Positions 1 to 9,374 of a DNA stretch of 34,199 nucleotides are shown piece after piece. The stretch covers positions 1-34,199 of the forward strand of contig CAYYFQ010000022.1 of assembly GCA_964471475.1 (NCBI GenBank), written 5' to 3'. How positions within the stretch are numbered: the stretch's first letter is position 1; every line of letters starts with the position of its first letter. A program made the translations under genes and the position numbers. Below the pieces are notes generated by a model. The model saw only the letters and a program-made list of their open reading frames with translations, was not told the origin of the DNA and ran no database searches. The stretch comes from JAJNBD01 sp964471475. GTDB lineage: Bacteria; Pseudomonadota; Gammaproteobacteria; CAISUE01.

Positions 1-27
1 GCTTGCATTGCCTAAAAACATACCTGA

Positions 28-82
28 CTGGATGCCAGCCTACGCTGGCATGACAATCATACGAGCTTGCGCTGGCATGACA
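28..82. repeat. Palindromic intergenic repeat (type C-like)
   Basis: A hairpin with arms TGCCAGC (33-39) and GCTGGCA (44-50), embedded in a CTGGATGCCAGC...GCTGGCATGACA context, is followed by a second partial copy of the right arm (GCTGGCATGACA, 71-82). The outline (CTGGAT, palindrome, ATGACA) is that of the short dispersed palindromes common in proteobacterial genomes and resembles the GTCATCCC-type hairpins at 23752-23783 and 32422-32451. It lies just beyond the 3' end of the 1919-residue gene and may end its transcript, but it has no T-tract. Confidence 0.6.
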
Positions 83-118
83 GGGGTTTAAGTTGACGCC
101 TATGACCCTTGTTATGCG

Positions 119-3100
119 TTAATGGCGATGAGAAGATGGAGGCGATGGAGGCCTGCCTGGTGGATGCGCCACACCAGCAGCACTATTTCTATCTGCGCCG
201 CCTAATGCCTGTAGCTCCTGCGCTACCGCTCCTGATCGGGGGCGTCTTGCATTCGCTCGCTGAAGTGCTTGTGCTTCTTGACGTTCTTGGGCAGCCTGAG
301 CCTCAGTTAATTGAGTGCTGACGTTATGTAAGTTAGTTGCCAGAGGAAGAGATTGTCTGATTATTGCAGCTATATTACCTCGCATTCCAAAGCACCTATT
401 GAGTTCGTCGTGAGCGTCATTTAATACTTGTGTTAGGTGAGTGATAAAAGCTTGCGTGGCTTCTTTTTCAAAATCTTTATATTTTTTTGAGTGTTGGCCT
501 AATTGCTCTTTCCCTAATTGAAGGGAGGCGTCATAAGCTGCTTGCAGGTGGTTTTTAAAACCATTGAAAATAATTAATGCTTGAGCAGCATCATTGCCAG
601 CTGGTATAGAGAGTTGCAGGTTATGTTCCCTTAATTCCTGCGGTATAGTTGTCTCAACTAAAGAATTGTATGCGCGTTCTCTTACCCCAAGGGTATCCCG
701 ATAGAGTTGAGTAAAAGCTTGTAAGTTGACGATTGGTGATGTGGTTCGTGCTTCAGTGACGTTATTGGTATTTAGTACGGCTACAAACTGTAGATGTACA
801 TCTCTTATGAAATTAGCAGGTAGTGGCATTTCTCGATCTAAGGAGGCTTGCACATTTCTCAACTGCTGATCGATAGCAAGATTAAATCGTTGGTTAAGTC
901 GCTCGAGTAGTTTTTGCTCAATGATTGGATGAGAAACATACTTCGTGCGAATTGTTTGCGTTAAGGCCGCATAGTCAGAAGTGATTTTTTCGTGATAGTC
1001 CTTGAGAGCTGTGACCATCGCGGTATCGCGATCGGTATTATCATTAATATAATGATGGATATTGCAGATTGCTGGAAGCCTTGCGTCTAAATGTTGGTTA
1101 AGTGCTGCCAGCGCTAACGCTTCACGCGTTTTTTGTGTGAAGAGGGGAGCGCCAACAAGAGGAGCAGCCGCAGGAGCGCCTCCCCCTGCAGCCGCCAGGG
1201 CCCGGTGCTCGGTATCCACGTGATCTAGAGTGCGGAGCACCAGTTCTGCCGGAAAATTATCTCTCAAGAATTTGATCGCATTGGATGAAGCTAAAACTTC
1301 TGAAGTATTAGGAGACATCGTAATCTCATGCACACGAGCTTGAATTGCCGTTTCAAGAGCCGTTATGCCTTGTTTTCTTGAATCTTCCGGAAGGTTGGCA
1401 AATTGTAAAATGCCGATATTGGCGCCCACAAGGCTCGCTAATTTTTCAGCAACTCTAGGATCAGGTTGAAGTGCTCCTGCTGCCGCCACAGCTAGGGGGG
1501 CTTCGTGATTGTCAAGCTCCATTAAGTCGTAAGTGAGGCCAATGGTCGCAGCTTTTAAGTCAGGAATCCGTCCCCCAGCAAGACGGCCTTCTACGATTGA
1601 GTGCTCAATCGCTTGTTTCAGGTGAGTGCGATAGATTTTTTGTAAATTTTCCTTTTGGGGATCCGTCAACGTGGGTTGTCTTCTTAAAGCGTTTTGATAA
1701 TCTTTATCCAGCTTTTCTATCAATGCTTTTAGCTTTTGGGCTTGTTCTACAGGCGTATCATTGGCTTTGATCTTCAAGCTAAAGTTTTTCTCTAAATCGA
1801 TTTTCTTGAGTTCATTATAAAGATGGGCTTTGACATCGGGGTGAAGTAATAACGAACGGTCGTAAGGATAGCCAAATGAATTTTTCTCAAAAGCCGCTAC
1901 GAGATCTTGCAAGAAAATAATATCTACCGACGGTGTGGGTTCTGTAAGTTCTTTAAGTGCTTTTTTAACATCTAAGCGATCTCGAGTAGAGACGCTTCTA
2001 GCTCCGGCTGGGTTGGCTGCTAAAAGCTCAGTAATTTTCTCTATTAATGTTTTTACTAGCCTCTCGTCTTGAAGCTCGTGTGCCAATGTTTTAAGGGATT
2101 TTCCATCGTCTAATACTTTGTTAAGATTAGCAAATGCAGGGTTATCTGATATTGCTGTTAAAGCTTGTACGGCTTGTGTGGCAGTGTGAACTTCTTTATC
2201 TTTTAAGTATTCCAAAGCTTCGTTAAGGAAATCTTTCAATGTGGTTTCAGAACCATCCTCGAATCTGATCTGTTGCGCGGCTTCAGGCAAATTTTCCCAT
2301 GTGGAAGCGGGCATTCCACGCAAAGAAACAAGGAGATCAAAAAAATTAAAAGTAGGGGGAGCAAAAGGGTGGCCTTCGCGAATTTTTTTGGCGACTTGAG
2401 CAAGTTTAACCGCATTTTCTACTACGCGTTGTTGATAGCGTAAATGGCTATCTGCGGATGGATTCGTTAATAGTTTTTCTCGGACGCTTTCCTCTTGGAG
2501 GGTATTCCCTAAGCTTAATTGACTAGTGCGGATAGTTGGTGCTTGACGCGCCCGTGCATTTGCTAGTTGCTCTCGGTTTAAGTCGTTATAGCTTGTTAAT
2601 AAAGCCTCGGTCCTCTCGTCCAAAGCTGCTGCAGGCAGAGCCACTCGATCTGGTGAGTCAATGTTAATCTTGACTCCTCTTAATGTATTTTCTAAGCTGC
2701 GCAATTTTTGAAGATTAAGATTATAATCTTCAAGTTGCGCTTTTTCTAAATCATTTAAATCTTCTCCTGCTTTTACTTCTGCTTTGTCAATATCTGGAAA
2801 CTCGATAAAATCTATGTTCCTCAGTTTGAATCCTTGGCGTGTTAATCCTGTAAGCTGGTTTCGGATTTGCCGCATTGCTTCAAGTTCTGCTTGAGTGAGA
2901 GGTTGAGGGGGCTGGGCAGGAACTCGGTTCCCTTCTGCATCAGTGTAAGCTGGGAAGCCTCGTGCTTTTTGAGCAAGTCTATTAAACCTATCAAATTGCA
3001 TGGATTGTTCTGGAGTCAGAGATCTTGCTTTCTCTAGTTCGACAAGGCGCGCATCGTCCGTAGGTAATTTCACTTTTCCGCTTTCTCGTAGTTCATTTTC

Positions 3101-5878
3101 TAATCTCGCCATGTGTGGGCGTAATTCACGATATTCGGCTACGTTTTGACTGAGCATTGCTCGAGAATCGAGTTCAATTGGGTGTTTCCAGCTCAAATTA
3201 TCTGGTATTTGTTGTCTGTCAAAAGCAAAAGCCTCTTGTGTGTGGGGCTCTAACTCAGATCTCATTTCACGTAAGCCAACTTGTACGGCTTGATTGGTAG
3301 CCAGTTGTGTGTGAGTAATGGCATTAATGGTCGCCGCATTCGTGTCCTCAAGATCACGTCGTACCCCTTGTAAAGCCGCATATTGATCTTGCGCTGATTT
3401 TTGGAAGGCCTCTCGATTTTTTTTTGCAAGATCTGCATCGGCACCCGTGACAGGGCGTAGACGATGGATGCCGTTACAACGAGATTCCACAAAAAGATCG
3501 ACAGTGGCCGTCAGCGACACTTTTTGCTCGGGGGTAAGCTGCGCATTGTCAGCAATTTCTTTTTTTAAGCTTTCTGCTTTGAGGCGCAGTTCTACCATGG
3601 CTTTTAGTTGTTTTTTTTCTTCGGGAGAAATAATAGGATCCCTGGTTGAGGCTAGCGTCTGGATTTCTGTAAGTAACTCTTCTTTGTTGGCGCTTTTTAC
3701 GTCATCTATTTTTTCTAGTAGAGCTTTTACACGAGGGTTGTTGTTTACCCACACATCACTTAAATCTTCTCCACTCATTTCGCTTACAACTTTTTCATAA
3801 AGAGGAATAGCGTTTTTTTTGAGATCATAATTTTTCTTCCACGCCTCGAATTCGTGATCTGTTTTACGAGTAGTTTTATTCATTGGATCATCATAGGGGG
3901 GGGCAGTGATTTTGGCGGTGATGCCATGCCGATAAGCCGCTTTTCTCATAGTGTCGACAAATTTTTTAGAGTTGGAAGGAACGTAGGATATAGTAAATTC
4001 ACCTTTTGCGCCTTTGGCTTCACACACCAAGGCAATATCTCGACCTAAGCGGTCGAGTTCAGCAGGCGTAAGAGGGTAGCGTGTGATTCGGAAGTTATAA
4101 TTCCCGGTAGGGATTCTTTTGCTATCAAAGTCTGGGTGAAAAGCAAAGATGGAGCCAGCGACGTCATCTGGGCCAAGTGGTACGCGTTTATATTCAAGGC
4201 CAAAATGATAAGCGCCACGATTGATACGGTGATCTGCTGCACTTGCTTGAAACGCAATTTTTAATGCTTCGGTAATATCTGCCTGCTTCATGGCTTGGAT
4301 GGCTTCAATTTCTGTATCCGTTAAATCATGAATTGTTTTTTTATTTGTGGGATGTTCCGTGTTCCAGCGAATGAGCCACGCATCAGATTTTACTTGAAAT
4401 GAAGCACGATCAGGCAGCGTAGGCTTGAGCGCATTATCCAATGCTTTCGTGAGTGCCTCTTTTTCTGCATTGACGAAAGCTGCAGCATCGGTCAGCGCTT
4501 TGAGGGCCTCCTCGATGGGGAGAGGGGCTGCTGCAGGATCCACTGGAATGGCTTCCACTGCAGTTTTTTCAGTTTTAATTGCTGCTGAGTAGGCCTCCAG
4601 TTTTTTTGTAAAATCATTTTTTAACGAGGTGAGTTGCGTATTAAATTCTTCTTGCGTTAGCGTGCCAGTCAAATATTTGGTTTTGAGATCCTCAAAGCTT
4701 TTTTGAAGTTCTGCAAGTTCAGCAGGATATTGTGTTTGAAGATTAATGATGGCTTCTGAGGAATAGTCTCCTTGAAGAATAGGAAAGGAAGGTAGAGGAG
4801 CAGTGAGTGTGGTGATAATAGGGCGACAGGTATCGATAAAAGAGCTTACTGCAGGTAAAGCGAAAGAGGCAGAAGTTTCACGCCATTTATCTGTTACTTT
4901 CGCAAGCTCATTAGTCAGGTTCGTCTGTAAGTCAGTAAGTTGATTGGTGGAGTCATCTAGGCGAGGGATGAGTGGAGAGGGAGGAACTAACCCGGCTCGT
5001 TTAGTGGTATTAGAATGAATTTGATCTTGGATTTTTTTTAACGTAGCCTCATGTTCTCTTATAAAGCTCTCATAAGCGGTAGTTAATGTAGTGCGTTGTT
5101 CATCTGTAAGGCGTACAGTGGAAACCGAAGCCGCGCTTTTTTTGGATTTACTACTTTTCGTATTTAAATCGTTGGCTACCGTTTGAAATTTTGCTAGCAG
5201 GTCTTTCAATTGTTTGACTGATTCTGCTTGCGTTTCTCTACTGAACTCGTTGGTGTCACGCAGCGTTAAGCTGATACCAGGTGCGCTACTTAAACTCCCT
5301 AAGCGTCCGGTGGGAGCTGCGCCTCGTTCGCCTGGTACCCACAAAGGCGCTAAACTTCCTCCATCGCCCTCAATGCGGTGCGTAATGACTTTACTTGTGG
5401 CGTCCAATGCCTCAAAAAGATCTTTTTCTTTCAGCGCCTCTTCCACATGCCAGCGATGTTTTTCAAAATCTTTCGTGTGGTCGGCACGAAATGTGCTGAC
5501 TTCTGCTAATCGCTCGTCAAAATTTTCAAGTAGGCTGCGGGCTTGAGGAGCATTAAACTCCTTCGTATATCGCTCGGCTTTATTGCGTAGACGCGTTAAT
5601 TCGCGAGCGACATAGGCATAATCACCTTCTGAGTGCAGTAAAGCTAAGAGTTCTTGATTTAATTTGCGCCAATTTGATTGAAATTTTTTAGTGACTACGA
5701 TGAACTCTCCACCTGCTTCTTCACCTACAAGTTCCAGCTGGGCACGAATCTTACGTTCAATCTCGGCCGCTTCTTGAAGCGCTGCTTCTTTTTCTAGTTG
5801 CGCACGGTTGGCCCAAGAAATAGGAACTTTCTTTAATTGCTTGAATTTGCCTGGTTTGTTTTTAGATTTGCTACCCAT
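119..5878 (-). CDS. Giant (1919 aa) helical protein, candidate Dot/Icm effector
   Basis: I do not recognise a named family. The product is hydrophilic, rich in Lys, Glu, Gln, Leu and Ala, lacks a signal peptide or membrane segment, and is mostly predicted long helices or coiled coil. About residues 550-690 differ: a Gly/Pro/aromatic-rich stretch (motifs HRINRGAYHFGLEYKR, GSIFAFHPDFDS, NYNFRITRYPLTPAELDRLG) looks like a folded alpha/beta domain. A Ser/Lys linker (TKSSKSKKSAAS) lies near residue 240, an Ala/Gly/Pro linker (AAAGGGAPAAAP) near 1570, and the C-terminus is a Pro/Ser/Arg/His-rich tail (PPGRPPSPPSSHRH). The ATG has a GAGAGG ribosome site about 9 bases upstream. It is co-directional with dotA, 219 bp downstream of it. 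Large coiled-coil proteins next to dot/icm genes in Legionella and Coxiella are often translocated effectors; that role is inferred here. A structural or surface protein is possible but less likely without a signal peptide. Confidence 0.75.
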   Translation of the reverse strand: MGSKSKNKPGKFKQLKKVPISWANRAQLEKEAALQEAAEIERKIRAQLELVGEEAGGEFIVVTKKFQSNWRKLNQELLALLHSEGDYAYVARELTRLRNKAERYTKEFNAPQARSLLENFDERLAEVSTFRADHTKDFEKHRWHVEEALKEKDLFEALDATSKVITHRIEGDGGSLAPLWVPGERGAAPTGRLGSLSSAPGISLTLRDTNEFSRETQAESVKQLKDLLAKFQTVANDLNTKSSKSKKSAASVSTVRLTDEQRTTLTTAYESFIREHEATLKKIQDQIHSNTTKRAGLVPPSPLIPRLDDSTNQLTDLQTNLTNELAKVTDKWRETSASFALPAVSSFIDTCRPIITTLTAPLPSFPILQGDYSSEAIINLQTQYPAELAELQKSFEDLKTKYLTGTLTQEEFNTQLTSLKNDFTKKLEAYSAAIKTEKTAVEAIPVDPAAAPLPIEEALKALTDAAAFVNAEKEALTKALDNALKPTLPDRASFQVKSDAWLIRWNTEHPTNKKTIHDLTDTEIEAIQAMKQADITEALKIAFQASAADHRINRGAYHFGLEYKRVPLGPDDVAGSIFAFHPDFDSKRIPTGNYNFRITRYPLTPAELDRLGRDIALVCEAKGAKGEFTISYVPSNSKKFVDTMRKAAYRHGITAKITAPPYDDPMNKTTRKTDHEFEAWKKNYDLKKNAIPLYEKVVSEMSGEDLSDVWVNNNPRVKALLEKIDDVKSANKEELLTEIQTLASTRDPIISPEEKKQLKAMVELRLKAESLKKEIADNAQLTPEQKVSLTATVDLFVESRCNGIHRLRPVTGADADLAKKNREAFQKSAQDQYAALQGVRRDLEDTNAATINAITHTQLATNQAVQVGLREMRSELEPHTQEAFAFDRQQIPDNLSWKHPIELDSRAMLSQNVAEYRELRPHMARLENELRESGKVKLPTDDARLVELEKARSLTPEQSMQFDRFNRLAQKARGFPAYTDAEGNRVPAQPPQPLTQAELEAMRQIRNQLTGLTRQGFKLRNIDFIEFPDIDKAEVKAGEDLNDLEKAQLEDYNLNLQKLRSLENTLRGVKINIDSPDRVALPAAALDERTEALLTSYNDLNREQLANARARQAPTIRTSQLSLGNTLQEESVREKLLTNPSADSHLRYQQRVVENAVKLAQVAKKIREGHPFAPPTFNFFDLLVSLRGMPASTWENLPEAAQQIRFEDGSETTLKDFLNEALEYLKDKEVHTATQAVQALTAISDNPAFANLNKVLDDGKSLKTLAHELQDERLVKTLIEKITELLAANPAGARSVSTRDRLDVKKALKELTEPTPSVDIIFLQDLVAAFEKNSFGYPYDRSLLLHPDVKAHLYNELKKIDLEKNFSLKIKANDTPVEQAQKLKALIEKLDKDYQNALRRQPTLTDPQKENLQKIYRTHLKQAIEHSIVEGRLAGGRIPDLKAATIGLTYDLMELDNHEAPLAVAAAGALQPDPRVAEKLASLVGANIGILQFANLPEDSRKQGITALETAIQARVHEITMSPNTSEVLASSNAIKFLRDNFPAELVLRTLDHVDTEHRALAAAGGGAPAAAPLVGAPLFTQKTREALALAALNQHLDARLPAICNIHHYINDNTDRDTAMVTALKDYHEKITSDYAALTQTIRTKYVSHPIIEQKLLERLNQRFNLAIDQQLRNVQASLDREMPLPANFIRDVHLQFVAVLNTNNVTEARTTSPIVNLQAFTQLYRDTLGVRERAYNSLVETTIPQELREHNLQLSIPAGNDAAQALIIFNGFKNHLQAAYDASLQLGKEQLGQHSKKYKDFEKEATQAFITHLTQVLNDAHDELNRCFGMRGNIAAIIRQSLPLATNLHNVSTQLTEAQAAQERQEAQALQRANARRPRSGAVAQELQALGGADRNSAAGVAHPPGRPPSPPSSHRH

Positions 5879-5911
5879 AAATGACCTCTCGTTAACTTTA
5901 TATCCTACCTA

Positions 5912-5969
5912 TAGTGATCGTCATTGCTTCGTCGCACTTCGTGCTCCTCGCAACGACAAAATACCACTA
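5912..5969. repeat. Imperfect palindrome between dotA and the giant gene
   Basis: Outer arms TAGTG (5912-5916) and CACTA (5965-5969) enclose CGTCATTGC (5919-5927) and GCAACGAC (5950-5957), with GTCGCACTTC/GTGCTCCTCG in the middle. Read on the minus strand it gives GTCGTTGCGAGGAGCACGAA, the outline of the CGTCATTGCGAG-type dispersed repeats seen in many Legionellales and Rickettsiales genomes. It lies in the leader region of the 1919-residue gene, so it could separate that gene from the dotA transcript. Confidence 0.55.
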
Positions 5970-6097
5970 AAAATATATGAATACCTCACCCCACAAGCTA
6001 AGCCGTGGTTTTACAGTTTTTCAGATAAGTATTCGCATCTCTCACTTGCGCCTTGTCTAAAACTAAGTGGCTAGCGCTATACACAGCACTGTGTTTT

Positions 6098-8698
6098 TTA
6101 TGTTTGTCCACTCTTATCATAAAAGCGCGATCTTGCGCCTTTTACCTTAGGATTAGAGAGCGCACGGTTCTGCTCTCCTTCTCCAGCTCCTTTAGCCGCA
6201 CTGGCTGTACCCGCCTTAAACTCTCCAGCCGTTTTCATATGGCCTTCCATGCCACTTCGAGCTTCTTTTTCGGCGCTCGACATTTCTTGGCCGAGAGATT
6301 GTTGTAAACCACCACTGATCCATTGCGTGATTTTGTCGGGGAAATTATAAATCAACGTAAAAGAGCGATTAATGACTTGCAATACCATCATCATATACAA
6401 GATAGGTAAAGCAATATAAGCAATGGCACCCGTTTGCCAGCCTGGCCCAATATTTTGAATGTAAACTACAACTCCCGACGAAAAGCCTTGGTTAATGATC
6501 CAAACCCCAATGGAACTAATCATGATTCCCGCGATCAATCCAAATATCATTAAAGGAGGGCGTAAGAATAAGTTTAACATTAACATTAAACCAGCGTCAC
6601 CTTTACCAAACACGTCGCTACCTTCCGGGTGCATAATGGCAAAGCCTACAATGGGCGCGGCAATCATGGCCTCAATTACCCCGATAATCCACCCGATGGT
6701 ACCAAAGGTGAAAATCATAAAGGGCACAGCAGGCATATAAAAGAGCAGCATGGCACCGTTTACTAACAATGGCGTCAATAAAATAGTGACTAAGGGGGCA
6801 TAAAATATGCCTAATACATTCGTGATGACCCCTAGGGCGACTGAAGGAACGGCCGCATAAACGGCAGTTAACGCGGTATAAATTACAATGAGGGATATCC
6901 AAGTATTCAAAGCAAATTGAATACAAGCCGCTCCGAAATCCATCATAATAATCATTGGGCTTGAATTAGTTTGCTGAGCGGTAATTAAGTTATCAAAGGC
7001 GCCGTAAAGGATGGATCCAGGTCCACTGATGTCGTGAATAACGGAAGACGTGTCTTTTCCTTGGCTAAAATCAGTATGACTGACTTTGACATCTTCATGT
7101 CCAATGTTTTGTGCAGGTTTTTGCAGGCTGAGGAAAGCCGCCATTAAACCATTAGGGGTATCGGGTTTGGCCGCAAAAAATGGCATTAACCATTCTTTTA
7201 GAAAGTCGACGAAACCTTGGAGGTTATTTGGGATTGTGTTAATGCCTTTGTTGCTAATATTTAGTTGATCAGGGAGTGAAGCGCCGACGGTACTCGCTAA
7301 GCTTTTTAAAGTGGAATTTCCTTGTGAGCTTGTGAGAGGCGAATTATCAAAATCAATCACGAAATCATGTTGACTACCGCCTAATTGACCACCTTCGCTT
7401 GCTTGTAATAAAGCAAAATAATAGGCCCCGGCATTGAACCAGCTACTGATGGTAGGGTCATCTCCGACGACATCTTTAAGGTCTTTGGCATTGACAATTG
7501 AAGAAGGATTATGAGTGGTCTCATAAGTTAACCCTAGATAATCCATGGTAGCCATATTGATGCTTTGGTCCATATTCGCAATACTGGCTTGATTAATGGG
7601 GTTACACCAAGAGACGACAGGAATAGTGCCACGTATGACCCCAGGGATATTATAAGGATTAACCTGGGCATCTGAGAGACTAGTGCCAACCATACCATTT
7701 GGGAGACATTGATCGGGAGTGGAACAGGTACTGTCAATGCTAATACCAGGAGGAAGCCCTGGTTTTTTAGTCCAATATCCCGGATTGGCAGGATCTTTTT
7801 GGTAAAAAGCGGCATCGCACGCGCCGCTTAGAGGTGCGGTCGAGCTATATAAATCAAGAAGTGCTTGACGAACCGCGGTGGAGTTATAAGAAGTGACGCC
7901 CAGTTCGCCGCAAACACCATTAAATGGTGCCCAATACGGATCTGATTTTTGGTCGAAATTAGGAAGGCGAACGAGGACATAACTCGTAGAATGCGGGTTG
8001 GGATCGGGGGCGGGCATCGTATTTAATACGGAATTAAGGAGTGAGGTGGTAGGCACTGGATTCGTAACGCTAGGATCAGCTACCAGTTGATTTGTCATGT
8101 TTTGCAATAGACGCAAACAGGTTGTTGCTTGACTAAGCGAGGTGATTTCCGTACGTACTTTTTGCCCTGTTGTAGAGTTAATATCTTGATTTTGAACAAT
8201 AATGACACCACCATTAAGAAGGTATTGTACGGCGGCATGCCAGACCATATTGGCAGTGGTTACTCCTTGTAAAACCACCCACATGGCAATAATTTGGATC
8301 CAAGAATAACCTGAAGCCGTCGGAACAATTAGCATGATGCCAAGTACGGTACGAAAGGGAATAAAAAAGGAGCTGTATTTTTTGCCTAAAAACTCACCTT
8401 CATGAGCCGTATTGGCAATCCCAAGGACGGTGGTGTAGGTGACAATCAGGCCGCCTAAAGCCAAGACAGCGCTGTTAAATTGCGCAAACATATGGCCCAT
8501 AATTTGCGAGCCGGTGCCGTGAATGAGGTTGCCGACGACACCAAAGATGTATCCTAAATAAATGACGGATTGATCTCCTGGGGGGGGTAATAAAAGACCG
8601 CCGCTTGGCACATCGCCAGGGCTTTGTGCCCACCCTAAAGCGGGAAATAAGAAAAAGAGGGTTAAGCAGGTGCTTAAGCGTAAAAGTATATGTCTCAT
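6098..8698 (-). CDS. dotA: DotA, integral membrane protein of the Dot/Icm type IVB secretion system
   Basis: DotA is a polytopic inner-membrane protein of the Dot/Icm apparatus, which exports effectors into host cells. The 866-residue product has an N-terminal signal peptide (basic MRHILLR, hydrophobic core, ending near ALGWAQS), a hydrophobic block at about residues 45-165 with the DotA-like segment YTTVLGIANTAHEGEFLGKK, a large Cys-containing periplasmic region at about 165-580 (GDPTISSWFNAGAYYFALLQ), and a second multi-helix block at about 583-800. A hydrophilic Ala/Gly/Lys tail follows. As I recall, Legionella DotA is longer (about 1048 residues), while Coxiella-type proteins are nearer this size. 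Its ATG overlaps the icmV stop (ATGA), implying translational coupling. In L. pneumophila dotA and icmV are divergent; here they are co-directional. Confidence 0.93.
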   Translation of the reverse strand: MRHILLRLSTCLTLFFLFPALGWAQSPGDVPSGGLLLPPPGDQSVIYLGYIFGVVGNLIHGTGSQIMGHMFAQFNSAVLALGGLIVTYTTVLGIANTAHEGEFLGKKYSSFFIPFRTVLGIMLIVPTASGYSWIQIIAMWVVLQGVTTANMVWHAAVQYLLNGGVIIVQNQDINSTTGQKVRTEITSLSQATTCLRLLQNMTNQLVADPSVTNPVPTTSLLNSVLNTMPAPDPNPHSTSYVLVRLPNFDQKSDPYWAPFNGVCGELGVTSYNSTAVRQALLDLYSSTAPLSGACDAAFYQKDPANPGYWTKKPGLPPGISIDSTCSTPDQCLPNGMVGTSLSDAQVNPYNIPGVIRGTIPVVSWCNPINQASIANMDQSINMATMDYLGLTYETTHNPSSIVNAKDLKDVVGDDPTISSWFNAGAYYFALLQASEGGQLGGSQHDFVIDFDNSPLTSSQGNSTLKSLASTVGASLPDQLNISNKGINTIPNNLQGFVDFLKEWLMPFFAAKPDTPNGLMAAFLSLQKPAQNIGHEDVKVSHTDFSQGKDTSSVIHDISGPGSILYGAFDNLITAQQTNSSPMIIMMDFGAACIQFALNTWISLIVIYTALTAVYAAVPSVALGVITNVLGIFYAPLVTILLTPLLVNGAMLLFYMPAVPFMIFTFGTIGWIIGVIEAMIAAPIVGFAIMHPEGSDVFGKGDAGLMLMLNLFLRPPLMIFGLIAGIMISSIGVWIINQGFSSGVVVYIQNIGPGWQTGAIAYIALPILYMMMVLQVINRSFTLIYNFPDKITQWISGGLQQSLGQEMSSAEKEARSGMEGHMKTAGEFKAGTASAAKGAGEGEQNRALSNPKVKGARSRFYDKSGQT

Positions 8699-9180
8699 AT
8701 TTTCCCCTTAACTATCCAAGCTAACCAATCGTTAAATGAACAACCTAATTTTCGGTTGCCAATTTGCATACTCCAAAAACTATAAAAATAGGTTTTTAAT
8801 GCCAATAAAATACACACTACAACTCCTGCAAAACAAATGATCCATGAAGCATGAAACCAAAGATAAACTAAATATCCCACTGCCCCTAAGGTTAACGCAA
8901 AAAACAACCAACTGCTCCGTTTATAAACACGGAGTTGATTTTTAAGAGCAGTTTCATCCAAGCCTTGTTGTTGCATCGCTTGTGCAAAATCTACGGGTGG
9001 TGGTTCCGTATCATTCTGAGTTTTTTTAAGAAATGCACTGGCAAATAAAGTTTTTAACCACTTAGTATAATCACCAATATTGCTTGTGCCGATCCATGCA
9101 GGAATATCGAAAAGAAACTTAGCCGTACGTTTAATTTTCGAAGGTTTAGCGGGTTGAGTTTTGTTCGTCGCTTTTTCCAT
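8695..9180 (-). CDS. icmV: IcmV-like Dot/Icm component
   Basis: This is a 161-residue membrane protein matching IcmV, a small inner-membrane Dot/Icm protein (about 151 residues in Legionella). Visible features: a basic N-terminus, the IcmV-like FLFDIPAWIGTSNIGDYTKW segment, an amphipathic EAMQ-type motif (VDFAQAMQQQGLDETALKNQ), a hydrophobic hairpin (SSWLFFALTLGAVGYLVYLW, then WIICFAGVVVCILLALKTYF) and the conserved end YSFWSMQIGNRKLGCSFNDW. The frame is open to 9285, but I chose the ATG at 9180 because a GGGGG ribosome site lies about 5 bases upstream and the length then fits the family. The gene overlaps dotA by 4 bases. icmW and icmX, normally its partners, are not here; the 621-residue gene lies upstream instead. 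A PmrA-box-like sequence lies about 110 bp upstream of the start. Confidence 0.85.
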   Translation of the reverse strand: MEKATNKTQPAKPSKIKRTAKFLFDIPAWIGTSNIGDYTKWLKTLFASAFLKKTQNDTEPPPVDFAQAMQQQGLDETALKNQLRVYKRSSWLFFALTLGAVGYLVYLWFHASWIICFAGVVVCILLALKTYFYSFWSMQIGNRKLGCSFNDWLAWIVKGKI

Positions 9181-9288
9181 TGCGCCCCCAATTAAGTGCT
9201 TGTATAAGGTAAATCTTAAAGAGTGTAGACTAAAATTACCACTGAACTCAATTGAACGATCTTTCAATTGTGCGTTCCGTCGCATAAA

Positions 9289-9308
9289 AATAGTAACCTA
9301 TTTTTAAG
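9289..9308 (-). promoter_or_regulatory. PmrA-box-like element upstream of icmV
   Basis: On the minus strand this reads CTTAAAAAT-AG-GTTACTATT. The PmrA element reported for icm/dot and effector genes of Legionella and Coxiella is, as I recall, cTTAATatT-N2-cTTAATatT; each half here agrees at 7 of 9 positions with the correct 11-base phase. It lies about 110 bp before the icmV ATG. The region is AT-rich, so a chance match is possible. Confidence 0.4.
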
Positions 9309-9374
9309 TATTGCGCCAATGGAAATATGCTTTGCTTGCAAATCACCTAAAATTCGACGATAGCCATAGGAGGT

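Noticed and set aside
5214..5546. Plus-strand ORFs inside the giant gene (several of 60-117 codons)
   Set aside because: They are antisense shadows of one continuous 1919-codon frame, with no ribosome sites or family resemblance.
6079..6097. ACACAG-CA-CTGTGT followed by TTTTTT as a terminator
   Set aside because: The T-tract is on the plus strand, where no gene ends; on the minus strand, after dotA, no T-tract follows the stem.
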